Translations under genes and position numbers: made by a program
The notes under the pieces: generated by a model
Told to the model about the DNA's origin: nothing
Seen by the model: the letters and a program-made list of their open reading frames with translations, nothing else
Database searches by the model: none
Shown here: piece after piece, positions 44,630 to 55,317 of the stretch
How positions within the stretch are numbered: the first letter of the stretch is position 1
Layout: each line of letters opens with the position of its first letter
From: Gautieria morchelliformis
Lineage: Eukaryota > Basidiomycota > Agaricomycetes > Gomphales > Gomphaceae
Length of the DNA stretch: 64,000 bases
Assembly: GCA_015179125.1 (NCBI GenBank)
Contig: WHVA01000241.1
Span: forward strand, 62,001-126,000
Reading direction: 5' to 3'

Positions 44630-45680
44630 CCATTGCCGCTGCTACATATTTAGAGACAATTGCTGCAATGTCTGCCTCTGTGAGGTTTGCACAGATTCAT
44701 GGCTTGCGAGGTTCAGGACAGTCTGGTGAAATGTGACCAGGTCTCTTACAGTTGTAGCAGGACCGCGTTTCGGTGCGGCGGCAGGATGAGTCAATGTCCA
44801 TAGGTGTCACATTACTGGGCAGTGCTGTGACAACAGGAGCCGTAGTAGGGGTGTGGAGTGGTCAGGCAGGAGGAGGGTGATTAGGAACATGAGGTGTCTG
44901 TGCCTTCCTGACCTCTAACAGATGGTGATGATTGCTGTCAATCTGACAGGCTGCTTCCTTCCAGCCTTTAAGGTTGGGTGGAAGCGAGGGCTGGGCGTGG
45001 ATCTTTTCAAGGATACCTGCTTGAAGGCCACGAGCATAGGCATCCTCGAGTGCCTCATCATTAAAGCCTGTCCTGCCTGCCAGCATCTCAAATTGAGCCA
45101 TGTATTCATCTGCTGACATTCCTGACGTCATCCTGAGGTCATGCAGCTTAATGCGAGCCGTTCTGGCATGATCTGGGTCCCCAAAGGCCTCCTCCACATG
45201 TTTGATGAATGCCTGCAGAGTGGATATTGAAGAGGTACCATCAATAACAGCCTGAGTCTCGTTGTGTGCCCATATTTCCGCAGAGCCTCCCATCATGAAG
45301 GAGAGAGCATATAGGATCTTTGTGCACTCATCTGGGAAGGATGCTGGCTGGATGGCAATGGACAACTTGATAGACCTGATAAACCCTTCAGTCTCTGCAC
45401 AGTCTCCACTGAAATTCTCCAGTTCCGCTGCTTTGATAGAGCAAGTGGATGGAGGGACACTGTGAGGTACTGAGGGGGCAAGGGTTTGAGCGGCAGCAAC
45501 AGCGGTGGTGGTGGCAGCATGGGCTAAGTGGTCGTGAACATTAGCAATCTGATTGTGCAGCTCCTGATTCTGCAGTTGAAGTTGCTGCAGCTGCTGTGTT
45601 TGACTGGAAAGGAGACCTCAAAGAAATGGCCGATGTTCAACCAGGGAGTCCCAGTATGCATCCAGGAGTTGGTCTGCCAT
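44630..45680 (-). pseudogene. gag of element D, truncated
   Basis: MADQLLDAYWDSLVEHRPFL (ATG 45678-45680), then TGA at 45618-45620 where element A has CGA, then the same core as A: SFSSDxAETEGFIRSIKL-type capsid region, LHDLRMTSGMSADEYMAQFE and RTGFNDEALEDAYARGLQAG. Here the frame is continuous across the two sites where A has indels, so D shows the ancestral reading. The zinc knuckle CYNCRRPGHISPDC is present, with stops nearby. It ends ...SKYVAAAM at the B1 LTR junction. Confidence 0.85.
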
Positions 45681-45740
45681 AGGCTGAGATGAAGGTTGGT
45701 TAAGAAAAGTGTGTGGGGTTGTCTTATGAGCTTGATCTTC

Positions 45741-46039
45741 TGTGAGGGCAACATTGATGACGAAGCCACAACCAAAAGATACTCAAGGAGATAAGAGCCA
45801 ATACTAGGACAATGACCAACTGTGTAGTGGGTATCCTCAGAGATCAAGCTGAGGAGATGCCACCACACTGGCTACAATCTTATAGCGCTGGCAAGGCTTA
45901 CATAATGGGGGGGCAGAAACTTGTAGAAGGTTGTAGAAACTCATGGAAACTGATGGAAGGTGACGGAAACTCGTGGAAGGAAATAGAAACTCATGGAAGG
46001 AAACGGAAACTTGTGGAAGGAAATGTGTAAACCCTGACA
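45741..46039 (-). repeat. 5' LTR of element D
   Basis: 299 bp, TGTCAGGG...CCCTCACA in minus orientation. The U3 repeat array is composed of GGAAACTYRTGGAAGG-type units and has different unit number and spacing from A. The predicted RNA start AGCTTGATCT and matching primer site are both conserved. Confidence 0.85.
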
Positions 46040-46293
46040 CTCCATCATGGAGGACCTCTATACCTCTTGAGTTGTTCATAGAGGGGGAGGGTGTAAATAA
46101 CCTATGTACATAGTGCTTAGCTAATACCAGTGGGGCCCTTAGGGACCCACTGTACAGTTCATGTGTGGGAACCGGCCAGTGGTTCCCAATCGCATCTTAC
46201 CTTACACTGTCACTACATAGCATCCAGAATACCACACATTGGTCAAGTTCTGTCTGCCCTTGTGACACAAGGCTTAAGATCTGCATCTTTACA
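46040..46293 (+). mobile_element. F1: ORF3 end plus 3' LTR of a diverged family-B element
   Basis: 46040-46065 encodes the last residues of ORF3 (SIMEDLYTS with stop), followed by the polypurine tract AGAGGGGGAGGG and a 202-bp LTR (46092-46293). It is diverged from B1/B2 LTRs by substitutions and small deletions. The left part has been removed or displaced by element D. Confidence 0.75.
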
Positions 46294-46688
46294 CAATGGC
46301 TGGTGATCAAACACCCCCTGCCATCCGTGACGACGTGGAAGGCGGATTAAACACAACAGATATCGACATCTGGATGTGGATAAGGATCCTGGCTCCCAAA
46401 ACCAAGCCACGGCTCCCCCTCAAGTTGCGTTTAAGCGACTTGTTTAGTACGCCGTGCCAATGGCAGGAGCTCGTGAGCGATATCACAATTCCTCCTCCCA
46501 TGGTGCACACCCTGCAGGCTTCAGTCACAGGGAAGTTCCCAGTCAGAGACACGCTCATGCACAAGATCCCGCTGAAGGAGCTCACGTCATGGCTTGCTCT
46601 CTCCATGTGGCGTGACTCAGGAACATGTCCCTTGGATCGAGGGATACTTCCAATGACTTCGGGACAAAGAAGTTGCGAACACTGCTGC
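46294..46688 (+). pseudogene. F2: fragment of a diverged ORF3
   Basis: MAGDQTPPAIRDDVEGGLNT, DIDIWMWIRILAPKTKPRLP, LKLRLSDLFSTPCQWQELV and ASVTGKFPVRDTL align with the C-terminal region of ORF3 of B1 and B2 (DVWMWLKALAPRVKGVASPL, RARLLDLFSSTDQWSSLV, SITGPFPVGGRAG) but with many substitutions. This is a separate lineage of the same protein. It is cut at 46688 by the LTR of element C. Confidence 0.75.
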
Positions 46689-47167
46689 TGTCAGGGGACA
46701 CCCTGTTTTCCATACACAGTTCCGACTCCATTTCCGACTCCGGTTCCGGTTCCGATTCCATCTCCGCCTCTGCTTTCGGAAATGATTCCGCTTCTGGGAG
46801 AACTTCCACCAGTTCTGTTCGCTTTGCCAGTTCCACTCTAATTTCTGACTTCCGCTCTCGGAACAGTGTTGGAAATCAAGCGACTGGCGTAATAGGTGGC
46901 ATCAAGGGTCGATCAAGGGTCAGGGAGGTCAGGGGGATGCAGGGCTGATGGCGAGTTCCAAGTGCTGTCCCTGGCTGCGCAGCGTAGTATAATACGGGCT
47001 CGCTGACATTGGGGGTCCTTAGACTTTTCTCTTTGGATTTCCCCTTGTCAGGTGAGAATCCCCTCTCTTGTATACTCTGTTGTTCATTTATACATACTTT
47101 GGATTTCCCCTTGTCAGCCAGTTGTGTGGTAGTGTGATCTCCACAACCAGCCAGGGTTGCCCTTACA
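46689..47167 (+). repeat. 5' LTR of element C
   Basis: TGTCAGGGG...CCCTTACA, 479 bp. U3 holds a run of TTCCGAYTCC-type units (46715-46800). TATAATA is at 46988-46994 and a GGGGAAATCC-type motif is repeated near 47035 and 47105. The left 5-bp flank is GCTGC. Confidence 0.88.
46988..47030 (+). promoter_or_regulatory. TATA box and predicted transcript start of element C
   Basis: TATAATA at 46988 is followed 33 nt later by AGACTTTTCT (47021-47030), the exact complement of the primer site after the LTR. The spacing is nearly the same as in element A. Confidence 0.65.
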
Positions 47168-47169
47168 GC

Positions 47170-47179
47170 AGAAAAGTCT
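47170..47179 (+). other. Predicted self-priming primer binding site, element C
   Basis: AGAAAAGTCT begins two bases after the LTR end and is the perfect reverse complement of AGACTTTTCT at 47021-47030. No tRNA match is seen. Confidence 0.65.
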
Positions 47180-47354
47180 CTTCCCTAGAGGACCGGCGGT
47201 CGTACTGTGCGTTGCATTCGCCATAGGTGCGTTCGGAATCGGAGACAGCAACTCGGAGATCGCGACCTCTTCCGCACACACAGTGTACGACAGCCCCTCT
47301 TCTTATGTCGAGCTCCCAACCCTGGAAATCCCGTCCCATATTTCTCCTTCCGAC

Positions 47355-48529
47355 ATGGATCCGGATGATCGTCTTCGGAATATGGAGGAGGAATTGACGC
47401 GGAACCGGATGAAGACCGACGCGATTGAAACAGCCTTACAAGCAATTTTGGCTAAGTTAGATATTCCACAAAGTGGTGGAAATGAAATGCTGGATGATCC
47501 GGATTTCAGAAAAGCGGAAGCAGCGGAAGAGAGGATGTCCGTGAAGTTAGCAAAGGTCAAACCCGCAACTCCGGCAGACTTTGACGGAGATCGGGAGAAG
47601 GGACGTGCATTCTTCAACACATGCAGCATCTACTTTGCAATTGTCGGAGACCTCTTTCCGAACGACCAGGCTCGGATTCACTGGGCATTGTCCTTTTTCA
47701 AGTCGGACCGCGCAGCCCGTTTTGCAAACAAGGTGATCCGACATGAAGCAAAGGGCAAGGGGAACTACTTCCGGGACTGGGACGCCTTCGAGAATACATT
47801 TTCCGACCAGTTCTGCACAAAAAATGAGCAGCTCACAGCACTTACGAAGCTTGAGGGGACAAGCTGGTACCAGGCCAAGGATCTGGTCAATGACTACATC
47901 GATCGCTTCCAGGAGCTCATCGACCTTGCGGAGTATGACGACGACAAGACGATGGTCATCAAATTCCGACGAGGACTTGATCCAACACTCCAGAACCAAG
48001 TCGCGCTGCTTGGGGATGGAGCTCCGGATTTCAATGACCCGGAAGGGTGGTACCAAGCTGCGCAGAGGGTGTCCCGGAACAGGGAAGCAAATGAGGCCTT
48101 CGTGGAGACAAACCGGAACATGACACACAGTTCCACTCGTCCTACTCCACCTATGCCAAAACCCGGAAGTGCATTCATTCCCACACGGAAAATATTTCCG
48201 ACGGTTGCTCCGCCTGCTCCTATTAGGAACCATAGCCCTCCTCCCTCAAGAGTGGCCCTGCCCCGATGGATGTTGACCGCATGCGCAGAAAAGGCCACGG
48301 AACCATCACCTGCTTCCGATGCCGACAACCAGGCCACTATGCTCGCGAGTGCCCCCAAGCCTTTGACATCCGGCTTATGACCACGGAGGAGAAACTCGAG
48401 CTCCTTCCAGAGTTCCTCACACTCGCAGACATAAGTGGAGGGCCCACTGCGGAAGAAATTTCCGAAAATGCGGAACATGGTGCATCGGAAGCGGAAGATG
48501 CGTCGGATTTTGTGACGCGCAGCAGGTGA
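47355..48529 (+). pseudogene. gag of element C, one frameshift
   Basis: The first ATG outside the LTR gives MDPDDRLRNMEEELTRNRMK (47355). The capsid-like core reads TPADFDGDREKGRAFFNTCS, WALSFFKSDRAARFANKVIR and LTALTKLEGTSWYQAKDLVN. A one-base shift near 48263 separates it from the nucleocapsid part, DVDRMRRKGHG with zinc knuckle CFRCRQPGHYAREC, ending VTRSR with TGA at 48527-48529. Pol begins overlapping in the -1 frame. No clear slippery heptamer is present at this junction. Confidence 0.82.
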
Positions 48530-50976
48530 GATGTGTGCCCCTGCTGCCTGTACATAACCAGTTTGCCTGTCTTGAAGTAGAGAATGAAAAGCCCCCACTC
48601 CCCTCACTTCGTACAGACCCACCGGATAAAGTCACACAAAAACCAAATCCGACACCCCATCCATCCCACATCTGCCCTTGGGAGAGACACCTCCCAAAGC
48701 GCTATGTTGTTGCTGCCACCCCAGGCCCCAAGTCACTAGTCATTAAGGTAGAGATCCAGATACAGATACGGCGGAAGTCAAATCCGGACCCGCCCTTGTC
48801 GATTGCGGGGCCACTGGTCAGTTTATAGACCGGGACTATGTGGAACGGAACCGACTGACCACGCGGAAGTTGCAACGTGCAATCCCGGTGTTCAATGTGG
48901 ATGGAAGCCCCAACGAGGCAGGGTCCATCATGGAGATAGTAGACACAATTCTCCGCTATGATGGACACACAGAACGCACTTCCTTTGCAGTCACCAGCCT
49001 GGGGAAGCAAGACATCATCCTCGGGTTTACCTGGCTCCAGGAGCACAAACTGGAGATCAATTGGCAGACTCGGAAGGTACTGATGAGTCGGTGCCCAGCC
49101 AAGTGTCACATGTGCCGGTAGGAAGTGCAGAAGGAGCGCCAGGAGCAGCGGAAGACCGAACGGCTCATACAGACATGTCGTTCTGGCCCCCATCCACTGC
49201 TTGCAGAAGAAGACTCGGAAGCGGAATTTGAACCGGCTCCCACATTCAATTCCGATTCCGATTCCAACTCCGACGTCATCCGACTCATCCCGGAAGACAC
49301 TCTGGCCCAGGGGGAGCGCTTGCTGTACGTAAACCTTCCACCGGAAGTGGAACACATCCGCGCCACCGGAAATATTTCGCAACGCCTTGCTGAAGCCTCC
49401 AAGAAGCATGATAGAGTGGAGGCGGAAATTCCGGAGTACCTGTGGGAGTTCGAGGACGTCTTTGCCAAGGAGTCGTTGATGCCCTGCCTGCACGGAAGCT
49501 GTGGGACCATGCCATCGAGTTGGAGCCTGGGTCAAAGCCCACCAACTGCAAGGTCTACCCGCTGTCACCCATGGAGCAGGTAGAGCTCGATGCATTCCTT
49601 GCGGAAAACCTCCGTACAGGGAGGATCCACCCCTCCAAGTCACCCATGGCATCTCCGGTGTTCTTCATCAAGAAGAAGGACAGCTCGCTCAGACTTGTGC
49701 AGGATTACCAGGCCTTGAATGCGATCACGATCAAGAACCGGTGCCCCATTCCACTCATTTCCGAACTGATCACACAACTCCGTGGGCCAAGGTACTTCAC
49801 TAAGCTGGATGTCTGCTGGGGCTTGAATAATGTTCGGATCTGGGAGGGGGACGAGTGGAAGGCCGCATTCCGCACCAACTGAGGATTCTTTGAGCCACAG
49901 GTCATGTTCTTTGGCCTCACCAACAGTCCTGCCACGTTCCAGATGATGATGAATGACATCTTCCGTGACATGATAGCGGAAGGGGTTGTCTGTGTCTACC
50001 TCGATGACATCCTCATCTTCACAAAAACAATGTCGGAACATCGGGAGGTTGTGCAGAGAGTGCTGGAACGGCTCCGGGAGTACAACCTGTGTCTCAAGCC
50101 GGAAAAGTGCGAATTTGAGCGGACGCGGATAGAGTATCTTGGGGTGATTGTGTCGGAGGGAAGGGTGGAAATGGACCCGGTCAAAGTTTCCGGTGTATTG
50201 GATTGGCCTGTGCCGCGGAACAAGAAGGAGGTCCAGTCCTTCATTGGGTTTGTCAATTTCTACCAGCGGTTCATCAAGGACTTCTCCTGCCACGCCCGTG
50301 CCCTCTTCGACCTCACCAAGAAACAGGTTGAATGGCGGTGGGGAGAGCCGGAACAGGCCTCCTTTGACAACCTCAAGGAGCTGATCACTTCTGCCCTGGT
50401 CCTGATCTTTCCCGATGACTCTCACCCTTATCGAGTCGAGGCGGATTCTTCTGACACAGCTACCGGAGCGGTCTTGTCACAACAGTCATCGGAAGATGGT
50501 GGGGGGTGGCATCCGATTGCCTTTTTCTCTAAAAGCCTTAGTCCGGTCGAGCGGAACTATGAGATCCACGACAAGGAGATGCTGGCAATCATCTGAGCGC
50601 TGGAGGAGTGGCAACACTTCCTCGAGGGTGCTCTATGCCCATTTGAGATCTGGACAGACCACAAGAACCTCGAGTACTTCCGCACGTCTAAGAAGTTGAA
50701 CCGACGACAAGCACGGTGGTCCCTACACCTGTCCCGGTTCGACTTCATGCTCCACCACCGCCCCGGCTGCACCATGGGCAAGCCCGATGCCCTATCCCGC
50801 CGTGCGGATCATGGAAGTGGAAGTGGAGACAATGCTGATATGACACTGCTCCGCCCAAGTCTCTTTGAAATCCGTGCCCTTGAAGGAGTGACTGCAGTTG
50901 GGGCGGAAGCGGAAATGCTCCGGGACATCCGGAGGCAGTACCAGAATGGAGAGAAGGAGGAGTCGGTGGTGAAGGC

Positions 50977-51464
50977 TGTTGGGTGCATTTATGCTCCTGC
51001 ACCAAAATCAAGCATAATATATTCAATTTATTGTGTGGTGTTTCAATATTTTCTCATACTGTTCTTGTACCATGCATCCATTTCTCTGCTTATTTTCGAA
51101 ATTTTCTAGTCACTCTCTATCTCTCCATTTCATTCTGTTATTTCTACTTTCACAGGCGGCTGCACCCAGCGGAGTTTGAAATGACTTTGACGCGCGAGCC
51201 CTTGGGCGCTAAAGGGCCGGGTGCAAGTATATGCCTTCTGAGACAGGATTACACTCCTCTCTCAGTGACAATAAATTCACTGAGAGAGGCGAGTAGTATC
51301 TTTCATATTTACATAGCATGTTGACTGAAAATCATGTAGTATATTTGATTCTAGGTACTGTATTAATACATCAGTGACAATAAATTCACTGAGAGAGTAT
51401 ATTTGATTCTAGCTTTCTAAGAACTCTACCGAACCTTCCCTGCCATAGCCCCTAGTTGCTAACA
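50977..51464 (+). mobile_element. Solo LTR 1 of the copia family, in element C
   Basis: TGTTGGGTGC...TTGCTAACA, 488 bp, flanked by the perfect duplication AAGGC (50972-50976 and 51465-51469). It is nearly identical to the copia 5' LTR at 61048-61535 and of the same length. Removing it rejoins the pol frame (...ESVVKA with VEELWKG). Confidence 0.93.
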
Positions 51465-51799
51465 AAGGCAGTGGAGGAACTTTGGAAAGGGCACTCACGG
51501 TCTGTACGGGCAGTGGAATGTTCGGAACGTGATGGACTGCTCCACTTCAGAGGCAAGGTCTATGTTCCAGGTGGGGTGGACCTCCGCCGCCACATTGTGT
51601 CCCAGCACCATGACACACGGGTCGCTGGGCATGCTGGCAGGTGGAAGATGCTGGAATTAGTGGCTCGGAACTACTGGTGGCCTCAGATGTCACGCTACAT
51701 TGGACAGTACGTGAAAACATGTGACCTTTGTCTCCGAACCAAAGCGCAACGACATCCGCCCGTCGGAGAACTTGTTCCACTCCCGATTCTGGAATCCCG

Positions 51800-52296
51800 T
51801 GTTGGGTGCATTGATGCTCCTGCACCAAAATCAAGCATAATATATCCAATTTGTTGTGTGCTTTCTCAATTTCTTCTCATTTTGTTCTTGTATCATGCAT
51901 CCATTTCTCTGGTTATTTTCGAAATTTTCCACTCACTCCCTGTCTCTCCATTTCATCTTGTTATTCCTACTTTCACAAGCGGCTGCACCCAGCGGAGTCT
52001 GAAATGACTTCGACGCGCGAGCCCTTGGGCGCTAAAGAGCCGGGTAGTAGTACATGCGCAGTGAAACAGTTTCCCCCTCTCTCAGTGACAACTAAATTCA
52101 CTGAGAGAGGCAAGTAAATTAGTCTAGCATTCTTTCGATTTATTAACCTAGAAATCCTCTGTAGTGAATTGTTTTCTAGGTAGTGTATAATATATTTACA
52201 GTGACAACTAAATTCACTGAGAGAGTGAATTGTTTTCTAGTCTATTCTTTTGAGCAAGAAGTCCATTCCTACTGCCTATAATTCCTGTCCTCTACA
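51800..52296 (+). mobile_element. Solo LTR 2 of the copia family, in element C
   Basis: TGTTGGGTGC...CCTCTACA, 497 bp, flanked by the perfect duplication TCCCG (51795-51799 and 52297-52301). It is a diverged subfamily: the first 300 bp match LTR 1 closely, the 3' third differs. Removing it rejoins LESR with WDTISVDF of the integrase. Confidence 0.92.
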
Positions 52297-53019
52297 TCCC
52301 GCTGGGACACCATCAGTGTTGACTTCATCGTTGAACTCCCAGAGTCCCATGGCTATGACACAATCATGAACGTCATGGACTCGGTAAGCAAGGTGTCCCA
52401 CTTCATTCTGATGCACACAACGATCACGGCCCTCGGAGCGGCCCACCTGTTCCTTGCGCATGTCTGGAAGTTGCATGGGCTCCCGAAGTAAGTCGTTTCT
52501 GACCGAGGTCTGCAGTTTGTCACAGAACTGACTCGGGAGCTCTACCGCCTGCTTGGCATAAACCTGGCTACCACCACAGCATACCATCCGCAGGGTGACG
52601 GACAGACAGAACGGGTCAATCAGGCGTTGGAGCAATATCTCCGCCTCTTTGTCAATGAGAGGCAGGATGACTGGGATGAGTTACTTCCACTGGCGGAATT
52701 CCAATACAACAACCATGTACATTCCGCCACACAACAGACTCCCTTCATGCTGGACTCCGGACGACACCCGCGGATGGGCTTCGAGCCACGCCAGGCAGAG
52801 TCCCGACTCGAGACAGTCAATGAGTTCCGAGATCGCATGGACTCCACCCTTTTGGAAGCCAAGTCGGCCCTTGCGAAGGCCAAGGATGACATGGCAAGGT
52901 ACTACAACCAATGCTGGGTTCCTGCCCCGGAATACCAAGTTGGAGACAAGGTGTATCTGGATGCAAGTGACATCCGCACCATGCGCCCTTCGCAGAAGCT
53001 TGCCCACTGCTACCTTGGG

Positions 53020-53233
53020 TGTAAAGATGTCGATCTTAGGACCTTGTATCACAAGGGCACTGCAGAACTTGACCAATGAGTGGTATTCTGAATGCTACGT
53101 AGTGACAGGTAAGAGTAAGATGCGATGGGGACCGCTAGCCCGTTCCCACGCATAAACTATACAGTGGGTCCCTAAGGGGCCCACTGGGATTATGTAATAA
53201 CTAATGTACATGTAGGTACATGGGTTATTTACA
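53020..53233 (-). repeat. 3' LTR of element B2
   Basis: 214 bp, inverted copy of the B1 LTRs, with the polypurine tract (CCCTCCCCCTCT on the plus strand, 53234-53245) on its inner side. Confidence 0.92.
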
Positions 53234-53269
53234 CCCTCCCCCTCTATAGACAACTATAGGGGTTAACTA

Positions 53270-55197
53270 TTACTCATAGAGGTCGTCCATGAGGGAGTCC
53301 TCTAGAGTGGCCGATACGACGACGACGTCGTCGTACGGGGCCGGAGGAGCACGTGACTCCTCCGGGGGCACCTCCGCGTCATCGGTGGTGATTGGGTGAG
53401 GCTGGTCGGCCTCACCACTAGCGGCGGTCTCCGCTTGGGTGCTGGGGCCCGTGTCCTCGCGGAGCATGGCCTCAACGGCCGGGTCCTCCGTTTGAGGAGG
53501 GGGCCGGAAGCGCGCCAGCTCTTGGTCGAGCTGAGCGTGAGTGAGGGGTCGTGGCACCGTGGCCCTCACATGGCTGGTCTCGATGACCTTTTGTTGGCCC
53601 TCACGGGCGGCGGCGCTGAATGCCGCGCCGGTGATGCTGCGCTGAACGTAATGTTCAATGCGCGCCGCTCGCTCGCGAGTGACTCCCGCGTAGCGGGCCA
53701 ACCATCTCGCGATCTCCGTGAGTGGGATGTCGGGGCCAGCTCGGCCCTCCACAGGGAATGGGCCCGTGATTGAGCGCCGCAGGGTGGTGCTCTGAGGCGT
53801 CAGCACTTCCCTGGCGTCGACGAGGCTCGACCATTGGTCTGTCGAGCCGAAGAGGTCGAGTAGCCTCGCCCTGAGTGGTGATGCGACCCCTTTGACCCGG
53901 GGCGCGAGGGCCTTCAACCACATCCGTCCATGTTGTCTAGGTTGAAGGTGCCGTCCACGTTGTCACGGATGGCGGATGGGATCCCTTCAGGGTTGTGTAT
54001 CCAACCCTTCAGGATGGCCGCGATGTCGTACGGGGTGCCGTCTGCTATCATGAGACAATCCCTTTTGGGATTGCGAGCGCGTTGTTCACGCTCGACGCAT
54101 TTGAATACGCCGATCATCTCACGCGTACGCGCGAGCTGCGGCGTTTCTTTTGCCCGCGCTATGAGTTCGACGAAGCGTGGGTCGTCGAGCGGGCAGATGT
54201 CGTACCATTGAGTACGACGCTGTTGGGCCTTTCCTACCGGCCGTGGTAGGAGGCCCGTCTCAGAGATCGGCGGGTCTCCGAGTGGTATGATCACTCCCTC
54301 CCCCGGGTAGGGAGGGCGAACTGTCCCCGCTGGTGGAGGCAGGGCCACGCCAGGCCCGATGTACTGGGCCTTGATCTGTGCTACCCGCCGCTGAAGGGCG
54401 GGGTCGTTGATGGTGTGCGACGGTGATGCCGCTAGGTAAGCGCTAATTGCGCTTTCCTTCGCAATGGCTAGCCCATTGACGGTGTGGTGGGAGCCACGCA
54501 ATTTCTTGCGCTTCTTCTTTGGCTGTTCCGCCAGCCGCTGTGCCCGTTCGGGGTCGTACGTCTTCCAGACGGATGAGTCGGACTCCCATCCATCTGGGAC
54601 GCCGTACGCAGAGTCAGAAGGTGCGCTCTGCCCTTCCGTTGTTGTCGTTGTCGGGGTCGGCGCCAACAATCGGGACGCTAGCCCGGCCACTGGGTCCGTA
54701 GCCGGGTCATGTCGTGGCCTTTTTGAGGCAACGTGGGCCAGGGTAACCTGGAGCTGGGCTGCGCTTAGCTGTTGCTCCAGTTCCTTGATCCTTGCGCGCT
54801 TGGTTGCGAGCGCATCGTCGCGGTCCTCGACCGCGCGTTCCAGCTCCTTGACCTCCTTTTTAAGGTCATGGATGTCCCGGAGGGGCTCCTCCCGCGTGTC
54901 ACGCGTGATGCCCCGTGGGAGCCATCCCCAGGCTGCATCGACGGCGTCGCCGATGTCCTCATCTCGCAATTTGACCTTGCAGGTGCCGGTCGCGGCCCTA
55001 AGGTGCGTGGCGTAGTCCGCGCATGTTGAGCAATCGTCCGGGTGGACGATGGCGAGGGTGTCCTCCCAGCCCACGATCATCCAGTGCTCCTGGTCTATTG
55101 GAGCACAGAGAATGTCTGCGGCCCCTTGTCTCGGGGCCGATGTCTGCGTTGTGGACGTTGACGGGTCAACGTCCATTCCATCTTTGGGGGGCATCAT
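53270..55197 (-). pseudogene. ORF3 of element B2, one 4-nt deletion
   Basis: About 642 codons from MMPPKDGMDVDPSTSTTQTS (ATG 55195-55197) to DDLYE (stop 53270-53272). Features in order: EHWMIVGWEDTLAIVHPDD with CSTC (residues 40-65); WGWLPRG; a coiled coil at about 115-160 (LRDIHDLKKEVKELERAVED, ARIKELEQQLSAAQLQ); a Thr-rich linker; a basic patch KKKRKKLRG near 240; a helical domain from about 265 (SHTINDPALQRRVAQIKAQY, QWYDICPLDDPRFVELIARA, AAILKGWIHNPEGIPSAIRD, WMWLKALAPRVKG); and an acidic tail. The only lesion seen is near 53923, where GACGTCTGGATG of B1 reads GACGGATG, shifting the frame. No family is recognised. Confidence 0.78.
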
Positions 55198-55317
55198 CTT
55201 CGTGGGTAGATGATGGTGGTTGCTTCCAAGAAGCGATGCGCCCTCGGAAAGATCCGAGGTGAAAATTTAACCGCGCTGTGGCCGGCGCGTCACGTGGTCT
55301 ACACGTGACAGATGCGT

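Larger units (their letters stand above)
44630..46039 (-). mobile_element. Element D: truncated family-A copy (5' LTR and gag)
   Basis: On the minus strand, the LTR at 45741-46039 is followed by the primer site, then gag to 44630, where sequence stops at the B1 LTR. The rest of the element is absent. It is older than element A, as its LTR and gag differ from A at many sites. Confidence 0.85.
46689..53019 (+). mobile_element. Element C: Ty3/gypsy retrotransposon, 3' part missing
   Basis: It has a 5' LTR, gag and pol through integrase, and is then cut at 53019 by the 3' LTR of B2. It is interrupted by two copia-family solo LTRs (50977-51464 and 51800-52296) and by several frameshifts and stops. 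It belongs to the chromovirus-like side of Ty3/gypsy, related to A in pol. The remaining 3' part must lie beyond B2, outside the window. Confidence 0.88.
48526..53019 (+). pseudogene. pol of element C, multiply broken
   Basis: Protease: after a frameshift near 48790 the active site reads VDCGATGQFIDRDYV, with Cys where Ser or Thr is expected. Then comes TAG at 49119. Reverse transcriptase is shifted near 49470 (FAKESL against LPARKLWDHAIELEPG). RT has TKLDVCWGLNNVRI and VYLDDILIF, both catalytic boxes intact, with TGA at 49880 between them. RNase H has RVEADSSDTATGAVLSQ and TGA at 50594. The integrase zinc finger (HHDTRVAGHAGRWK, CDLCLRTK) lies between the two solo LTRs, and the core (ISVDFIVELPESHGYD, VVSDRGLQFV with TAA just before) lies after the second. 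It ends KLAHCYLG at the B2 LTR. Confidence 0.85.

Noticed and set aside
46689..47354. Gag of element C starting at 47157 inside the LTR.
   Set aside because: The codon there is TTG within the LTR end; the first ATG in frame outside the LTR is at 47355.
51321..51464. Tandem AATAAA-containing units in the copia LTR considered as a CRISPR-like or satellite array.
   Set aside because: Only two units, inside an LTR with perfect target duplication; explained as LTR structure.
52571..53155. A long frame overlapping element C integrase and the B2 LTR.
   Set aside because: It runs through an LTR boundary in a frame different from integrase; a chance frame.
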